64,000 nt of DNA from Desulfosporosinus sp. OT (GTDB lineage Bacteria > Bacillota > Desulfitobacteriia > Desulfitobacteriales > Desulfitobacteriaceae). The position numbers and the translations under genes are program-made. Location of the stretch: contig NZ_AGAF01000263.1 of assembly GCF_000224515.1 (NCBI RefSeq), positions 1-64,000 of the forward strand, given 5' to 3'. This document shows positions 24,966 through 32,827 of this stretch, piece after piece (the first letter of the stretch is position 1; the number at the start of each line of letters is the position of its first letter). Below the pieces are notes generated by a model. That model was not told where the DNA came from. It searched no databases and saw only the letters and a program-made list of their open reading frames with translations.

Positions 24966-25715
24966 CTAACGCAGCAAGTCCAGCAAGCGCTTTTTTACCA
25001 CAAGTACCTCGCTGGAAAACAGGATATCTGGCTTACGAGGCCTGGAGAAAGGAATCGTGATCCTCTCCAGAATGTGAGCGGGTCGCCGGCTTAAGACAAC
25101 AATTTCGTCTGACAACAGGATAGCTTCTTCAATATCATGGGTAATGAAGACAACCGTTGGGCTGCTTTGGCTCCACACATTAAGAAGCCATTCCTGCATT
25201 TCTCGTCGAGTCAAAGCATCCAGTGCTCCAAACGGTTCATCTAGAATCAATGTGTTCTGTCCAAAGAGGAACGTGCGCAGAAGTGCTCCTCGTTGCCGCA
25301 TACCACCAGAAAGCTGGTGGGGGTAATGCTCCGTAAACTTGCCCAAACCAAAACGATTGAGCCAGCGTCGTGCATTTTCCCTAGACTCGCGTTTGTCTTC
25401 TCGGCGGATATCGTTACCCAAAGCTACATTGTCCAGCAACGTGCGCCAAGGTAAAAGCAAATCCTTTTGCGGCATATAGCCCACTTGACCTGGCAGACCG
25501 AGAATTGATCGACCATCGAGCAAGATCTGCCCCTGAGCTGATTTTTCCACGCCTGCAATCAAGTTGCAGATTGAACTTTTGCCACACCCGGAAGGACCGA
25601 TTAGGGAAACAAACGTTCCAGTTCCGATCTTTAAATTAATATCCACCAATACGTCCAGTGCAGAGTCCCCAGCCCCTGGATACGACAACGATAATTTTCT
25701 TAGTTCTAAGGCCAT
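24966..25715 (-). CDS. ABC transporter ATPase, thiamine-precursor (ThiZ-like) type
   Basis: 249 residues of the NitT/TauT/ThiZ ATPase family: Walker A GPSGCGKSSICN, Q-loop GYMPQKDLLLPW, signature LSGGMRQRGALLR, Walker B NTLILDEPFGALD, H-loop FITHDIEEA. The long C-terminal segment (RRPAHILERITIPFSRPRKPDI) is typical of this subfamily. It follows the binding-protein gene by three bases and shares the operon with the permease, thiamine-binding protein and TPP riboswitch, which points to uptake of a thiamine precursor (hydroxymethylpyrimidine or a relative) rather than nitrate or sulphonate. Confidence 0.9.
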   Translation of the reverse strand: MALELRKLSLSYPGAGDSALDVLVDINLKIGTGTFVSLIGPSGCGKSSICNLIAGVEKSAQGQILLDGRSILGLPGQVGYMPQKDLLLPWRTLLDNVALGNDIRREDKRESRENARRWLNRFGLGKFTEHYPHQLSGGMRQRGALLRTFLFGQNTLILDEPFGALDALTRREMQEWLLNVWSQSSPTVVFITHDIEEAILLSDEIVVLSRRPAHILERITIPFSRPRKPDILFSSEVLVVKKRLLDLLR

Positions 25716-25718
25716 CGT

Positions 25719-26756
25719 CTAAGCCTTGGGCAAGAAGTCGTTAGTGAACGCCTTGTCGGTGTCGATCATTTTGTCTATCAACTTTTGGTCGAACATCCAT
25801 TGGGTATAATCATGCCACACTGAGGCTTTCTGTACTCCCCATTGCAAGGCGTCCGCCTGATATTGAGGGCTAAGCCACGCCTGGCTTTTCTTAATCAATT
25901 GCGGGTCCGCTTCCGGAGCATTCTTGATCAGAATGTTGGCTGCATCATCCGGGTTGTTAATCGCATATTGGTATCCTTCACTGACTGCTTTCGTGAAGCG
26001 TCGGATTACATCTGGTTTTTCTTGAATCATTTTTTCGTTCGTGACGAAGACAGGGGTATAATCATCTAAAGCAGAGTTAATATCCTTAAGCCAGATCATA
26101 TTGAGTGGTGTTCCGGACAGCTCAGCTTGAATCCCTTCCCAGCCGTAAAAAATCCAGGTCAAATCTATATCTCCCTTAGCCATACTTACGACCGGATCAG
26201 CGTCCCCAATATTTATCATTTTGACTTTACTGAAATCCGCCTTTTCCTTGTCCATTAAAGCTTTGATTGTCGCAGTCTCTGATGGGAGCCCCCACCCACC
26301 ATACGTCTTGCCTGCAAAGTCCTTGGCCGTGTGAATACTCTTATCTGCCAACGAAGCGAATCCAGAGGTGTTATGTTGCAAAATCGTCGCAATAGAGACT
26401 AAAGGCAAACCTTGTCCACGGGCATCCGTGACCTGTTCTTGGGCGCTAATTCCAAAATCCGCTTTACCTGTAGCTACAAGTTGCTCCACTGTACCTTGGC
26501 TTGACGGCGGAACAATTTGAACATCCAAGCCGTTCTTGCTAAAGTATCCTTTATCTTTGGCCACATAAAGACCGGTATGATTTGTGTTAGGGGTCCAGTC
26601 CAACATGATCGTCACTTTATCTGGGGACGGAGTTGGTGTTTGGGATGATTCTGCCGACTCCTGAGAGTTTGTACCACAGCCGGTAACCAAGAGAAGAGCA
26701 CACAGGCTGATCATTAACGTTAAGCTCAATATTTTTTTAGCTCTCATTATCTGCAT
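25719..26756 (-). CDS. Thiamine-precursor-binding lipoprotein (NMT1/THI5-like, ThiY-like)
   Basis: 345 residues. Lipoprotein signal with LLLVTGCGTN (Cys about residue 27), then the NMT1/THI5-like binding-protein fold: VTIMLDWTPNTNHTGLYVA, GYFSKNGLDVQIVPPS, GKADFGISAQEQVT, FAGKTYGGWGLPSE and PDVIRRFTKAVSEGYQYA. THI5-like proteins bind formyl-aminopyrimidine or HMP-type thiamine precursors; WTPNTNH.GLYVA is the family's characteristic opening. The TPP riboswitch at the head of the operon supports this substrate. It would capture ligand outside the membrane for the adjacent permease and ATPase. Confidence 0.9.
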   Translation of the reverse strand: MQIMRAKKILSLTLMISLCALLLVTGCGTNSQESAESSQTPTPSPDKVTIMLDWTPNTNHTGLYVAKDKGYFSKNGLDVQIVPPSSQGTVEQLVATGKADFGISAQEQVTDARGQGLPLVSIATILQHNTSGFASLADKSIHTAKDFAGKTYGGWGLPSETATIKALMDKEKADFSKVKMINIGDADPVVSMAKGDIDLTWIFYGWEGIQAELSGTPLNMIWLKDINSALDDYTPVFVTNEKMIQEKPDVIRRFTKAVSEGYQYAINNPDDAANILIKNAPEADPQLIKKSQAWLSPQYQADALQWGVQKASVWHDYTQWMFDQKLIDKMIDTDKAFTNDFLPKA

Positions 26757-26823
26757 AAATCAAACTTCCTTTCAATAATCCAATCTTTAATATTTTCTAA
26801 AATCATCTACTATAATTGGCAAC

Positions 26824-27606
26824 TCACTCTTGCTTAGTATTTAACCAAGGCAACGCCAGACGCCTAATTCCCGTAATTAGTACAAAGTAAAAAAGGCTGA
26901 GCAAGGTGATTGCCACAATAGCAGCAAATACCTGATCGGTCCTAAATGAGTGGGACGATCGTGTTAAGTAAACCCCTAAACCTGAACTAGCGCCAAGCCA
27001 CTCTCCAATCACAGCTCCCATGACACTGTAAGTCGCGGCTATCTTTAGTCCGGCAAAGAAGGATGGCAATGCGTTGGGCCAACGAATCATATATAGCATT
27101 TGCCAGCGCGATGCCCCCATACTCTTGAGGAGATTGAGCAAGTCATTATCGCTCACCTCCAAACCTTCAATCAGGCTAACCGTTATTGGGAAAAAGCACA
27201 CTATGACAACCGTAAGAATCTTCGGCAGCAAGCCGTATCCCAGCCATAGGATCAGAAGAGGGGCCACAGCAATCAAGGGTACCGTCTGAGATACGATAAG
27301 CATCGGGTAAAATAAGCGCTTCGCCATGGGTGAAAGCACCATAGCCAACCCCGCCACTAAGCTTAGAGCTATCGAAAGAACAAACCCGGTGGTTGTTTCC
27401 CAAATGGTTGTCAAGGTATGCGACCAGAGTAGTTCTCGGGTGCGCCAAAAGGCCTTTATAACGGCTGCTGGCGATGGCATGAGCCAGAGAGGCAACTTAA
27501 AAAAGTCCACACTGATCTGCCAAACGGCAAGACATAGAAATAGAAATATGAGAGTTGGAATACCATCCCGCCATTTTTTCTGAAGCCGCCTCGATCGTAC
27601 TGACAT
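26824..27606 (-). CDS. ABC transporter permease, ThiX-like
   Basis: About 260 residues with six membrane helices and the BPD_transp_1 EAA-type loop (KSMGASRWQMLYMIRWPNALPSFFAGLKIAATYSV region, cytoplasmic contact with the ATPase). It belongs to the TauC/SsuC/ThiX family. ATG 27606 just after the preceding stop is chosen; an ATG at 27642 would overlap that gene and has no ribosome site. It is expected to dimerise and work with the neighbouring binding protein and ATPase. Confidence 0.9.
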   Translation of the reverse strand: MSVRSRRLQKKWRDGIPTLIFLFLCLAVWQISVDFFKLPLWLMPSPAAVIKAFWRTRELLWSHTLTTIWETTTGFVLSIALSLVAGLAMVLSPMAKRLFYPMLIVSQTVPLIAVAPLLILWLGYGLLPKILTVVIVCFFPITVSLIEGLEVSDNDLLNLLKSMGASRWQMLYMIRWPNALPSFFAGLKIAATYSVMGAVIGEWLGASSGLGVYLTRSSHSFRTDQVFAAIVAITLLSLFYFVLITGIRRLALPWLNTKQE

Positions 27607-27610
27607 GCCC

Positions 27611-27904
27611 TTACTTCTCCCGGTATTTTTGGATCTTTTCATCTATTGTTGTTCGACCAGGGTTATAATCCATTTTGATATAAGTCATAACACGAGAAGC
27701 CCCAGCTTTAACACATGCCTCCTGTGCTTCACGGATGATGGCCCATAATTGATCGGGTTCACCTTCCATCGTTGTTTCCATCGGCCCTACTTCATACTTT
27801 ACACCGCTGGCTGCTACGACAGCAATTGCTTCGTCCACCACTTCGAACAACCGAGCATCTTCAACTTTGGGCAGCACCTGAAAAGCCATGATAATTTTGG
27901 CCAT
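27611..27904 (-). CDS. Thiamine-binding protein, MTH1187/YkoF-like (DUF77)
   Basis: 97 residues of the DUF77/MTH1187 family: MAKIIMAFQVLPKVED, then VIAAS-like AVVAASGVKYEVGPMETTMEG and the C-terminal GASRVMTYIKMDYNPG. YkoF-type proteins bind thiamine as dimers or tetramers in the cytoplasm. As first gene after the TPP riboswitch it probably buffers or presents the imported pyrimidine or thiamine. ATG 27904 has AAGGAG eleven bases upstream; a GTG at 27916 overlaps the ribosome site. Confidence 0.88.
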   Translation of the reverse strand: MAKIIMAFQVLPKVEDARLFEVVDEAIAVVAASGVKYEVGPMETTMEGEPDQLWAIIREAQEACVKAGASRVMTYIKMDYNPGRTTIDEKIQKYREK

Positions 27905-28011
27905 TGTATTAACCACTCCTTCTAATTACTTATGTAGTCCTTCCAGCACTCTAACTGAATTAGCTTGATATCTACTGCACTAACGTCTGGTCAATTCAGA
28001 CGAAGAAATAT

Positions 28012-28039
28012 AAAAACCGCACATGGTATGCGCGGTTTT
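28012..28039 (-). terminator. Riboswitch-controlled terminator of the thiamine operon
   Basis: On the minus strand AAAACCGCGCAT pairs with ATGTGCGGTTTT (one mismatch), then TATATTTC. It lies about 20 bases after the TPP aptamer and ahead of the first gene, as expected for transcriptional attenuation. Confidence 0.88.
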
Positions 28040-28059
28040 CCTTAATGTCTACACTTGCA

Positions 28060-28137
28060 TCCCTCCGCTGGCATTATCCAGATCAGGTTCGGTCGGTGGT
28101 AACTCAACCACCCTCTCAGCCTATTTTATAAGCTCCC
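28060..28137 (-). promoter_or_regulatory. TPP (thiamine pyrophosphate) riboswitch
   Basis: The minus strand has GGGAGC, GGCTGAGAGGGTGG and then CCTGATCTGGATAATGCCAG with CGGAGGGA, all in the order and spacing of the THI element. The CTGAGA and CTGATCTGGATAATGCC cores are intact. High TPP should favour the terminator that follows and switch off the four downstream transport genes. Confidence 0.95.
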
Positions 28138-28307
28138 GTCATATTCAGTTTGTGCTGCTCTTAAACATAGCATATGAGAGTAAATTGTGCAAGCTCCCAC
28201 TTCTCCCTCATTCTTAGCAGGAAATTGAAAAACCATGTGGAAGACTACCCTTGTCGTAATAATGAAATTACTTATTCAGGTATACCCAAATAAGGAGCTG
28301 AAGCTTG

Positions 28308-28634
28308 ATGTTAAACATTTTCGATAAAATTGTTGAAGATAGAATTCAAGAAGCTATGAGAAACGGCGAGTTTGATAACCTTCCATCACAAGGCAAACCA
28401 ATCAATCTTGATTACTGGGCAAGCCTTCCAGAAGGAATTCGAGCAGGATATATGTTGTTAAAGAATAATGGGTTCTTACCTAATGAGGTGCAACTGTTAA
28501 AGGACATCGAGAATCTACGTGAGCGATTAGCCGTTTGCACTAGTCAAGATGAGAAAGCAACTCTTCGTAAAGAGCTTGATGAGGCCAAAATTAATTACAA
28601 CTTAATAATGGAACAACGGAAACTTAAAAAATAG
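28308..28634 (+). CDS. DUF1992 (DnaJ-homologue-domain) protein
   Basis: About 108 residues. The family signature is complete: IFDKIVEDRIQEAMRNGEFD, NLPSQGKPINLD, then GYMLLKNNGFLPNEVQLLKDI and a long C-terminal coiled coil ending NLIMEQRKLKK. Function unknown; related domains sit at the C-terminus of some DnaJ-like proteins. AAGGAG lies ten bases before ATG 28308 (TTG 28305 is the alternative). Confidence 0.88.
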   Translation: MLNIFDKIVEDRIQEAMRNGEFDNLPSQGKPINLDYWASLPEGIRAGYMLLKNNGFLPNEVQLLKDIENLRERLAVCTSQDEKATLRKELDEAKINYNLIMEQRKLKK

Positions 28635-28820
28635 CTGCCTTTTCGTCATTTCAATTAATTCTTACTGGGATAGACATGTTTCTAATTTTCAAATATCTGA
28701 TCAATGAGTGAGTCGACTTCCATCTATAAGAAATTCTCAAGATAAACAAGCACTGGGTGTCCACAATCTTGAAACAAGCATATCCTATATAGTACGAAAG
28801 TTTGTTTAGGAGATGGTAAA

Positions 28821-29240
28821 GTGGTAGTTCAAGACGACCGATTAACTACCTTAAACTTATTAAATCTTGAGATTTTTGGGTCTTTCATTGGAGTTATCAG
28901 TTTATCGCTCTTCATCTTTATCTCGTATACTTCTAAGAATATCATATTGACTTCATATTTAAGTGGTAGAAATTTACGTCCAACTTTTTCTCTCGACGAT
29001 GCCGCTTTAGTTGGACGCATTCTCTTAGTCTTGGCAGGTTTTATTGCTGCTAACACGACAACGATGCGTCTTATGCTACTAATACAAAAGGTCCTACGAA
29101 ACGAACCTCTGGAGGGACCACTAATTCCGAATATTTGGCTTACAATTGGCATTTGGACCTCCTTTGTTGGCGGATTAATTGCATTAGTAGGCGACTATGA
29201 AAGAGCACAACTGGCATCACCTAGGTTGCCTGTCGAGTAA
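28821..29240 (+). CDS. Hypothetical membrane protein with three helices
   Basis: 139 residues from GTG 28821 (AGGAGATG ten bases upstream). Membrane helices at about 17-38 (FGSFIGVISLSLFIFISY), 63-85 (VGRILLVLAGFIAANTTTM) and 105-127 (PNIWLTIGIWTSFVGGLIAL). Loops are moderately charged. I do not recognise a named family. It stands alone between DUF1992 and tRNA-Gly. Confidence 0.6.
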   Translation: MVVQDDRLTTLNLLNLEIFGSFIGVISLSLFIFISYTSKNIILTSYLSGRNLRPTFSLDDAALVGRILLVLAGFIAANTTTMRLMLLIQKVLRNEPLEGPLIPNIWLTIGIWTSFVGGLIALVGDYERAQLASPRLPVE

Positions 29241-29274
29241 AGACGAACCCTCTAACTAAAGGAACAAATGTGAA

Positions 29275-29298
29275 AAACCGCACCCGAAAGTGCGGTTT
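29275..29298 (-). terminator. Terminator of tRNA-Gly (and of the convergent membrane-protein gene)
   Basis: AAACCGCAC and GTGCGGTTT form a perfect 9-bp stem with a 6-base loop. Read leftward it is followed by TTTTTCACA, the better orientation; read rightward it closes the 28821 gene. Confidence 0.8.
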
Positions 29299-29308
29299 GT
29301 AAACATAA

Positions 29309-29382
29309 TGGAGCGGGTGATGAGAATCGAACTCACGTAGCTAGCTTGGAAGGCTAGTGCTCTACCATTGAGCTACACCCGC
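29309..29382 (-). tRNA. tRNA-Gly (anticodon TCC)
   Basis: On the minus strand GCGGGTG pairs with CACCCGC; D-arm GTAGCTCAATGGTAGAGC; anticodon stem CTAGC/GCTAG with loop CTTCCAA, anticodon TCC; T-arm GTGAGTTCGATTCTCAT; the 3' CCA is encoded. All invariant positions are in place. Confidence 0.97.
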
Positions 29383-29560
29383 ATGTTGTAAGTCGACAGC
29401 TGTTCTAACGTTTTGTGTTTTTTAACGCTTTGATAGTTTACCACTCTTCGGCTTGTACTGTCAAGAATTATTTTTACCAAGTCTAGCCTCATTTCCCAAA
29501 ATCCCAACACAATACTCTTCCATCCGACTATCAAATACAATGCTTAATCAACTTGAGTAT

Positions 29561-29585
29561 TTACCCATTTGGTATAATATGGTAA
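29561..29585. promoter_or_regulatory. Imperfect palindrome overlapping the parA promoter
   Basis: TTACC (29561-29565) and GGTAA (29581-29585) flank a TATAAT at 29573-29578, just upstream of the ParA-like gene. It looks like an operator laid over a -10 box. The assignment rests on symmetry alone. Confidence 0.3.
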
Positions 29586-29623
29586 AATAAACCAATACAT
29601 ATTTAAGAAGGGGTTGTTGTCGT

Positions 29624-30442
29624 ATGGCTAGACATTCTAAAACTACTAATAATGCTAATGATGCTAATAATTCCAAAACTGCACGAATTATTTCTGTTGC
29701 CTCGCAGAAGGGCGGGGTTGGCAAGACGGCAACTGTCACAAACATGGCAGTAGGGTTAGTTAGTCTCGGATACAAGACCGCTGTCATTGACATGGATGCT
29801 CAAGGCCACATTGCATTTTCGTTCGGAATCAAGAAGGCTGACTTAAGGAAAACAATTTATGATGTATTGATTGGCGAAGCAAAAATGAGAGATATCAAGC
29901 AGACTGCATTTGGAGTGGATCTGTACTTATCAAACAATTCTCTTTCTAATCTTAGCCCAAAAGTAATGACCAATCTTAATTCTAAGCTATTCCCCGCCCC
30001 TAAATACCTTTTGAAAAACGCATTAGGGCAAATAAAAACTCAGTACGATTACATTCTAATTGATACATCTCCGAGCAATGACATACCAACGATGAATTCC
30101 CTGTTAGCCTCTACAGATATCATCATCCCTGCCCTTCCTGAGGGACTATCCGTTGATGGCATCTTCGATACAATTTATCTGATTAAAAGTATTCAAGAAC
30201 AAGGTGCTAAAATAAATATTTTAGGCATATTGCCTACAATGGTCCAAGATCATACTAACCTTCACAATGTGATGCTCCAAGATCTACGGAGACGTTTTGC
30301 TGAGACCCCAGACATAAAGGTATTTGACACGGTCATCAAACGGGCCATACGGCATGGATTAGCACAGACTCACGGTGAACCTGACATAAACAAAGCACCA
30401 GAGTATCTTTCTTTTGTTAAGGAGGTATTTGCCATAGCTTGA
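29624..30442 (+). CDS. Orphan ParA/Soj-family ATPase
   Basis: 272 residues: deviant Walker A KGGVGKTATV, then VIDMDAQGHIAFSFGI (Walker A', expected Asp-Asp-Gln), YDYILIDTSPSND (Walker B) and the DLRRRF, DTVIKRA C-terminal region with basic residues for non-specific DNA binding. The N-terminus has about 18 low-complexity residues (Asn/Ala/Thr). No ParB, parS-like array or replication gene adjoins it, so it is not an obvious chromosome or plasmid segregation pair. Orphan ParAs position other cargoes such as chemoreceptors, or remain from integrated plasmids. Confidence 0.85.
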   Translation: MARHSKTTNNANDANNSKTARIISVASQKGGVGKTATVTNMAVGLVSLGYKTAVIDMDAQGHIAFSFGIKKADLRKTIYDVLIGEAKMRDIKQTAFGVDLYLSNNSLSNLSPKVMTNLNSKLFPAPKYLLKNALGQIKTQYDYILIDTSPSNDIPTMNSLLASTDIIIPALPEGLSVDGIFDTIYLIKSIQEQGAKINILGILPTMVQDHTNLHNVMLQDLRRRFAETPDIKVFDTVIKRAIRHGLAQTHGEPDINKAPEYLSFVKEVFAIA

Positions 30443-30471
30443 GTGAAGTTATGGTTTACTAAGGTTAAACA

Positions 30472-30504
30472 GAGGAAGAAGCTAACTTGACTAGCTTCTT
30501 CCTC
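30472..30504 (+). terminator. Terminator of the ParA-like gene
   Basis: A perfect 13-bp stem (30472-30484 with 30492-30504), 7-base loop, followed by ATCATTTTC, 30 bases after the stop. Confidence 0.75.
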
Positions 30505-30611
30505 ATCATTTTCAGATGTGATTTAACTCATTTCTCATATTATCAATTCACTAAGTTTCTAATAGACCGAACGACAATGAATGGCTGCTTAAAATCTTAT
30601 TCTACCAAGTA

Positions 30612-31079
30612 TTATTCTAAAGCCTTTTCAAGCATTGCGATATGTTTAGCCTTATTATCAATAATATCCGATAAAATTCTATAGGTTTTAGTATAAATGT
30701 CGTTTGTATTCTTTACAAATCTACCTTGTATATCCATTAATAAGGAATAAACTGATTGCTCCAGACCTAGTGAAAAGTTGAGATACTCTCTGACATTAGT
30801 TATTTCTACCACAGCTATTCTCTTATTGAAATTATTAATTAGAAATGACATCTTATCATATATTGAGAAATCAATCTCTTCAAATTCTTTCTCATTGATC
30901 TCTTTTAACAGTGCCTCATAATATTCAATAGTTCTATCCATTTCTTTTATTAAAACATTGGACATTATTTTAATAGATAGGATATCACACTTTTCCTGCC
31001 CAATATTCTCATGTATTTTTCTTCTTCGAATCGAAATATCAATGGCTTTATCAATGATATCTGCAACATTGTATCCCAT
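30612..31079 (-). CDS. Hypothetical all-helical protein
   Basis: 155 residues, predicted almost entirely helical: VADIIDKAIDISIRRRKIH, CDILSIKIMSNVLIKEMDR, YEALLKEINEKEFEEIDF, and a last helix IIDNKAKHIAMLEKALE. A four-helix bundle is likely, but no Glu/His metal pattern typical of rubrerythrins is seen. ATG has AAGGGG upstream. No named family recognised; convergent with the ParA-like gene, no other neighbour clue. Confidence 0.6.
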   Translation of the reverse strand: MGYNVADIIDKAIDISIRRRKIHENIGQEKCDILSIKIMSNVLIKEMDRTIEYYEALLKEINEKEFEEIDFSIYDKMSFLINNFNKRIAVVEITNVREYLNFSLGLEQSVYSLLMDIQGRFVKNTNDIYTKTYRILSDIIDNKAKHIAMLEKALE

Positions 31080-31359
31080 AACTCAACCCCTTAATTAATT
31101 GCTGCGCATTATTCCCTTAACTCTTCAAAACAGCCCCAGTGTTTTCTCTCATTTATTCACATCATATACTAGAACTACTAAAAAGATACCTCGCTTGATT
31201 TTATCATATCCTACCTTCGACGATCGAAGCTGACCACATTGAACTTAGCAATACCAACGCAAAATTGTCCGAAGCAACAATTGTATGAGTGTATATGCAC
31301 ATATTTTTTATGAAAATATTCTATTATCTTTTATGTGAATGGCAAGCACAACAATGAAT

Positions 31360-31965
31360 CTATCTTTGATCCCTATTTGTTTGATTCTCTAGCCTGGATT
31401 CGATTGATTCAAGGAGTCGTGCAATCTGTAAAAACTCAGATTTAATTTGCTGTAAGTTTTTCTTTCCATTCTCTTCAATACGATGCAAGTGACTTTGAAT
31501 ATCATCGATTTCTAGTTCTGCTTTGTAATTAATGGCAAAATCGATAACGGACTCGTGTTTATCACGCACTGTTTGCCGGTTTTGGCTCATCATTATGACT
31601 GGCGCTTGGAAGGCAGCAAGAAATGACAAACATAAGTTCAAAAGAATAAACGGTGGCTCATCAAAGTGAAGAGACTTGGTCAATACCAGGACATTCCACA
31701 CTATCCAAATAACTAAAAAACCGCTAAAACAAAGAATGAATTTCCAGCTGCCACCGAATTGCGCAATACGATCCGCCAGACGATCAGGAAATGTTGTTTT
31801 ACTAGTATATTCCTCCTCTAAACGGTTTAAAATACTCTTCTCGTAATCATCAACTAAGCGATCAATTCGTTGAACATCTTTTTTATGGATTTGAATATCA
31901 AAGCCTTCAAATATCGAAATATCGTCATATTCACTTTGAGAGGTTACTGTTTCATTTTCGTTCAC
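31360..31965 (-). CDS. DUF1003 membrane protein
   Basis: 201 residues of the DUF1003 family: DRLADRIAQFGGSWKFI leading into a membrane helix (about 75-95), a conserved loop LHFDEPPFILLNLCLSFLAA with a second helix (about 105-125), then APVIMMSQNRQ and a long C-terminal coiled coil (about 140-195). The family occurs widely; its function is not established. It stands alone. Confidence 0.85.
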   Translation of the reverse strand: MNENETVTSQSEYDDISIFEGFDIQIHKKDVQRIDRLVDDYEKSILNRLEEEYTSKTTFPDRLADRIAQFGGSWKFILCFSGFLVIWIVWNVLVLTKSLHFDEPPFILLNLCLSFLAAFQAPVIMMSQNRQTVRDKHESVIDFAINYKAELEIDDIQSHLHRIEENGKKNLQQIKSEFLQIARLLESIESRLENQTNRDQR

Positions 31966-32011
31966 TTTCTTACTCCTAAAATATAATCCCGTATAATTAT
32001 ATCCTTTTGAG

Positions 32012-32728
32012 TTATATTAAATTCCGCTTTAGACCTTCCTCGCAGCCACCTCTCAGTAATACTATTTCTTCGGCATCGCCTAAAATGTTATAAGTATTAA
32101 TTTTAAACCTACCGAACTTTATTTTGATGCCTTGCTTACAAAACCTCTCTTCGTATTCCGTCACAATATTCCCGTGAAAATCGCTTTGATATAAGTCATA
32201 CGTCCTATATAGTTCATTAAAACCTGCACCTTCGAAATACCCCAGACTATCTGTAAAAAGTAGTTGATCGTCAGTCTTGAACCAGATTTCTGATCCTTGC
32301 TTTGCAAAAGTTTGATATAGTCTAAGGAAATTTGGATGAGTTAACCTTCTTTTATGATGTCTTTTGTTGGGCCATGGATTGCAAAAGTTAATATATATCT
32401 TCTCTATTTCATCTTGAGCAAAGATTCCTCCAATGTTCTCAATATTAATTGGAATAATTTTTATATTTGTCAAGTGGGCTTCGTTAGCTTTTCTTAAGAC
32501 ATGAACCAAAAGTTCATTGTGGGCATCAAGCGCAATGTAGTTGATATTTGTATTCATGGTCGCTAGTTGGTTGATAAAACGACCTCGACCACATCCCAAT
32601 TCCAGATGGATTGGGTGATCATTGCCAAAGAATTCCTTCCATTTCCCTTTGTACTCTGTAGGAGTAAAAAGGACCTTGTGATCTTTTTCCAATTCAGGCT
32701 TAGCCCACCACTTTTTCCTGAGTCGCAT
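32012..32728 (-). CDS. trmB: tRNA (guanine-N7-)-methyltransferase
   Basis: 238 residues. TrmB makes m7G46 in tRNA variable loops using S-adenosylmethionine. Motifs: SAM-binding HLELGCGRGRFI, YIALDAHNE, ININFCNPWP-type YINFCNPWPNKRHHKRRL (active-site region), and FKTDDQLLF. The C-terminus ends with FGRFKIN plus an extra 20 residues. A TruA and this enzyme are the only tRNA modification genes in the window. Confidence 0.94.
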   Translation of the reverse strand: MRLRKKWWAKPELEKDHKVLFTPTEYKGKWKEFFGNDHPIHLELGCGRGRFINQLATMNTNINYIALDAHNELLVHVLRKANEAHLTNIKIIPINIENIGGIFAQDEIEKIYINFCNPWPNKRHHKRRLTHPNFLRLYQTFAKQGSEIWFKTDDQLLFTDSLGYFEGAGFNELYRTYDLYQSDFHGNIVTEYEERFCKQGIKIKFGRFKINTYNILGDAEEIVLLRGGCEEGLKRNLI

Positions 32729-32827
32729 TTGAACTTTCTCCTCTTCTAACCGTAGATGTCAACGATGCCATTCATCTCTGATTGACGCTAATCAAGTTGC
32801 TATTTTTCGATTATACCACTAAACATC

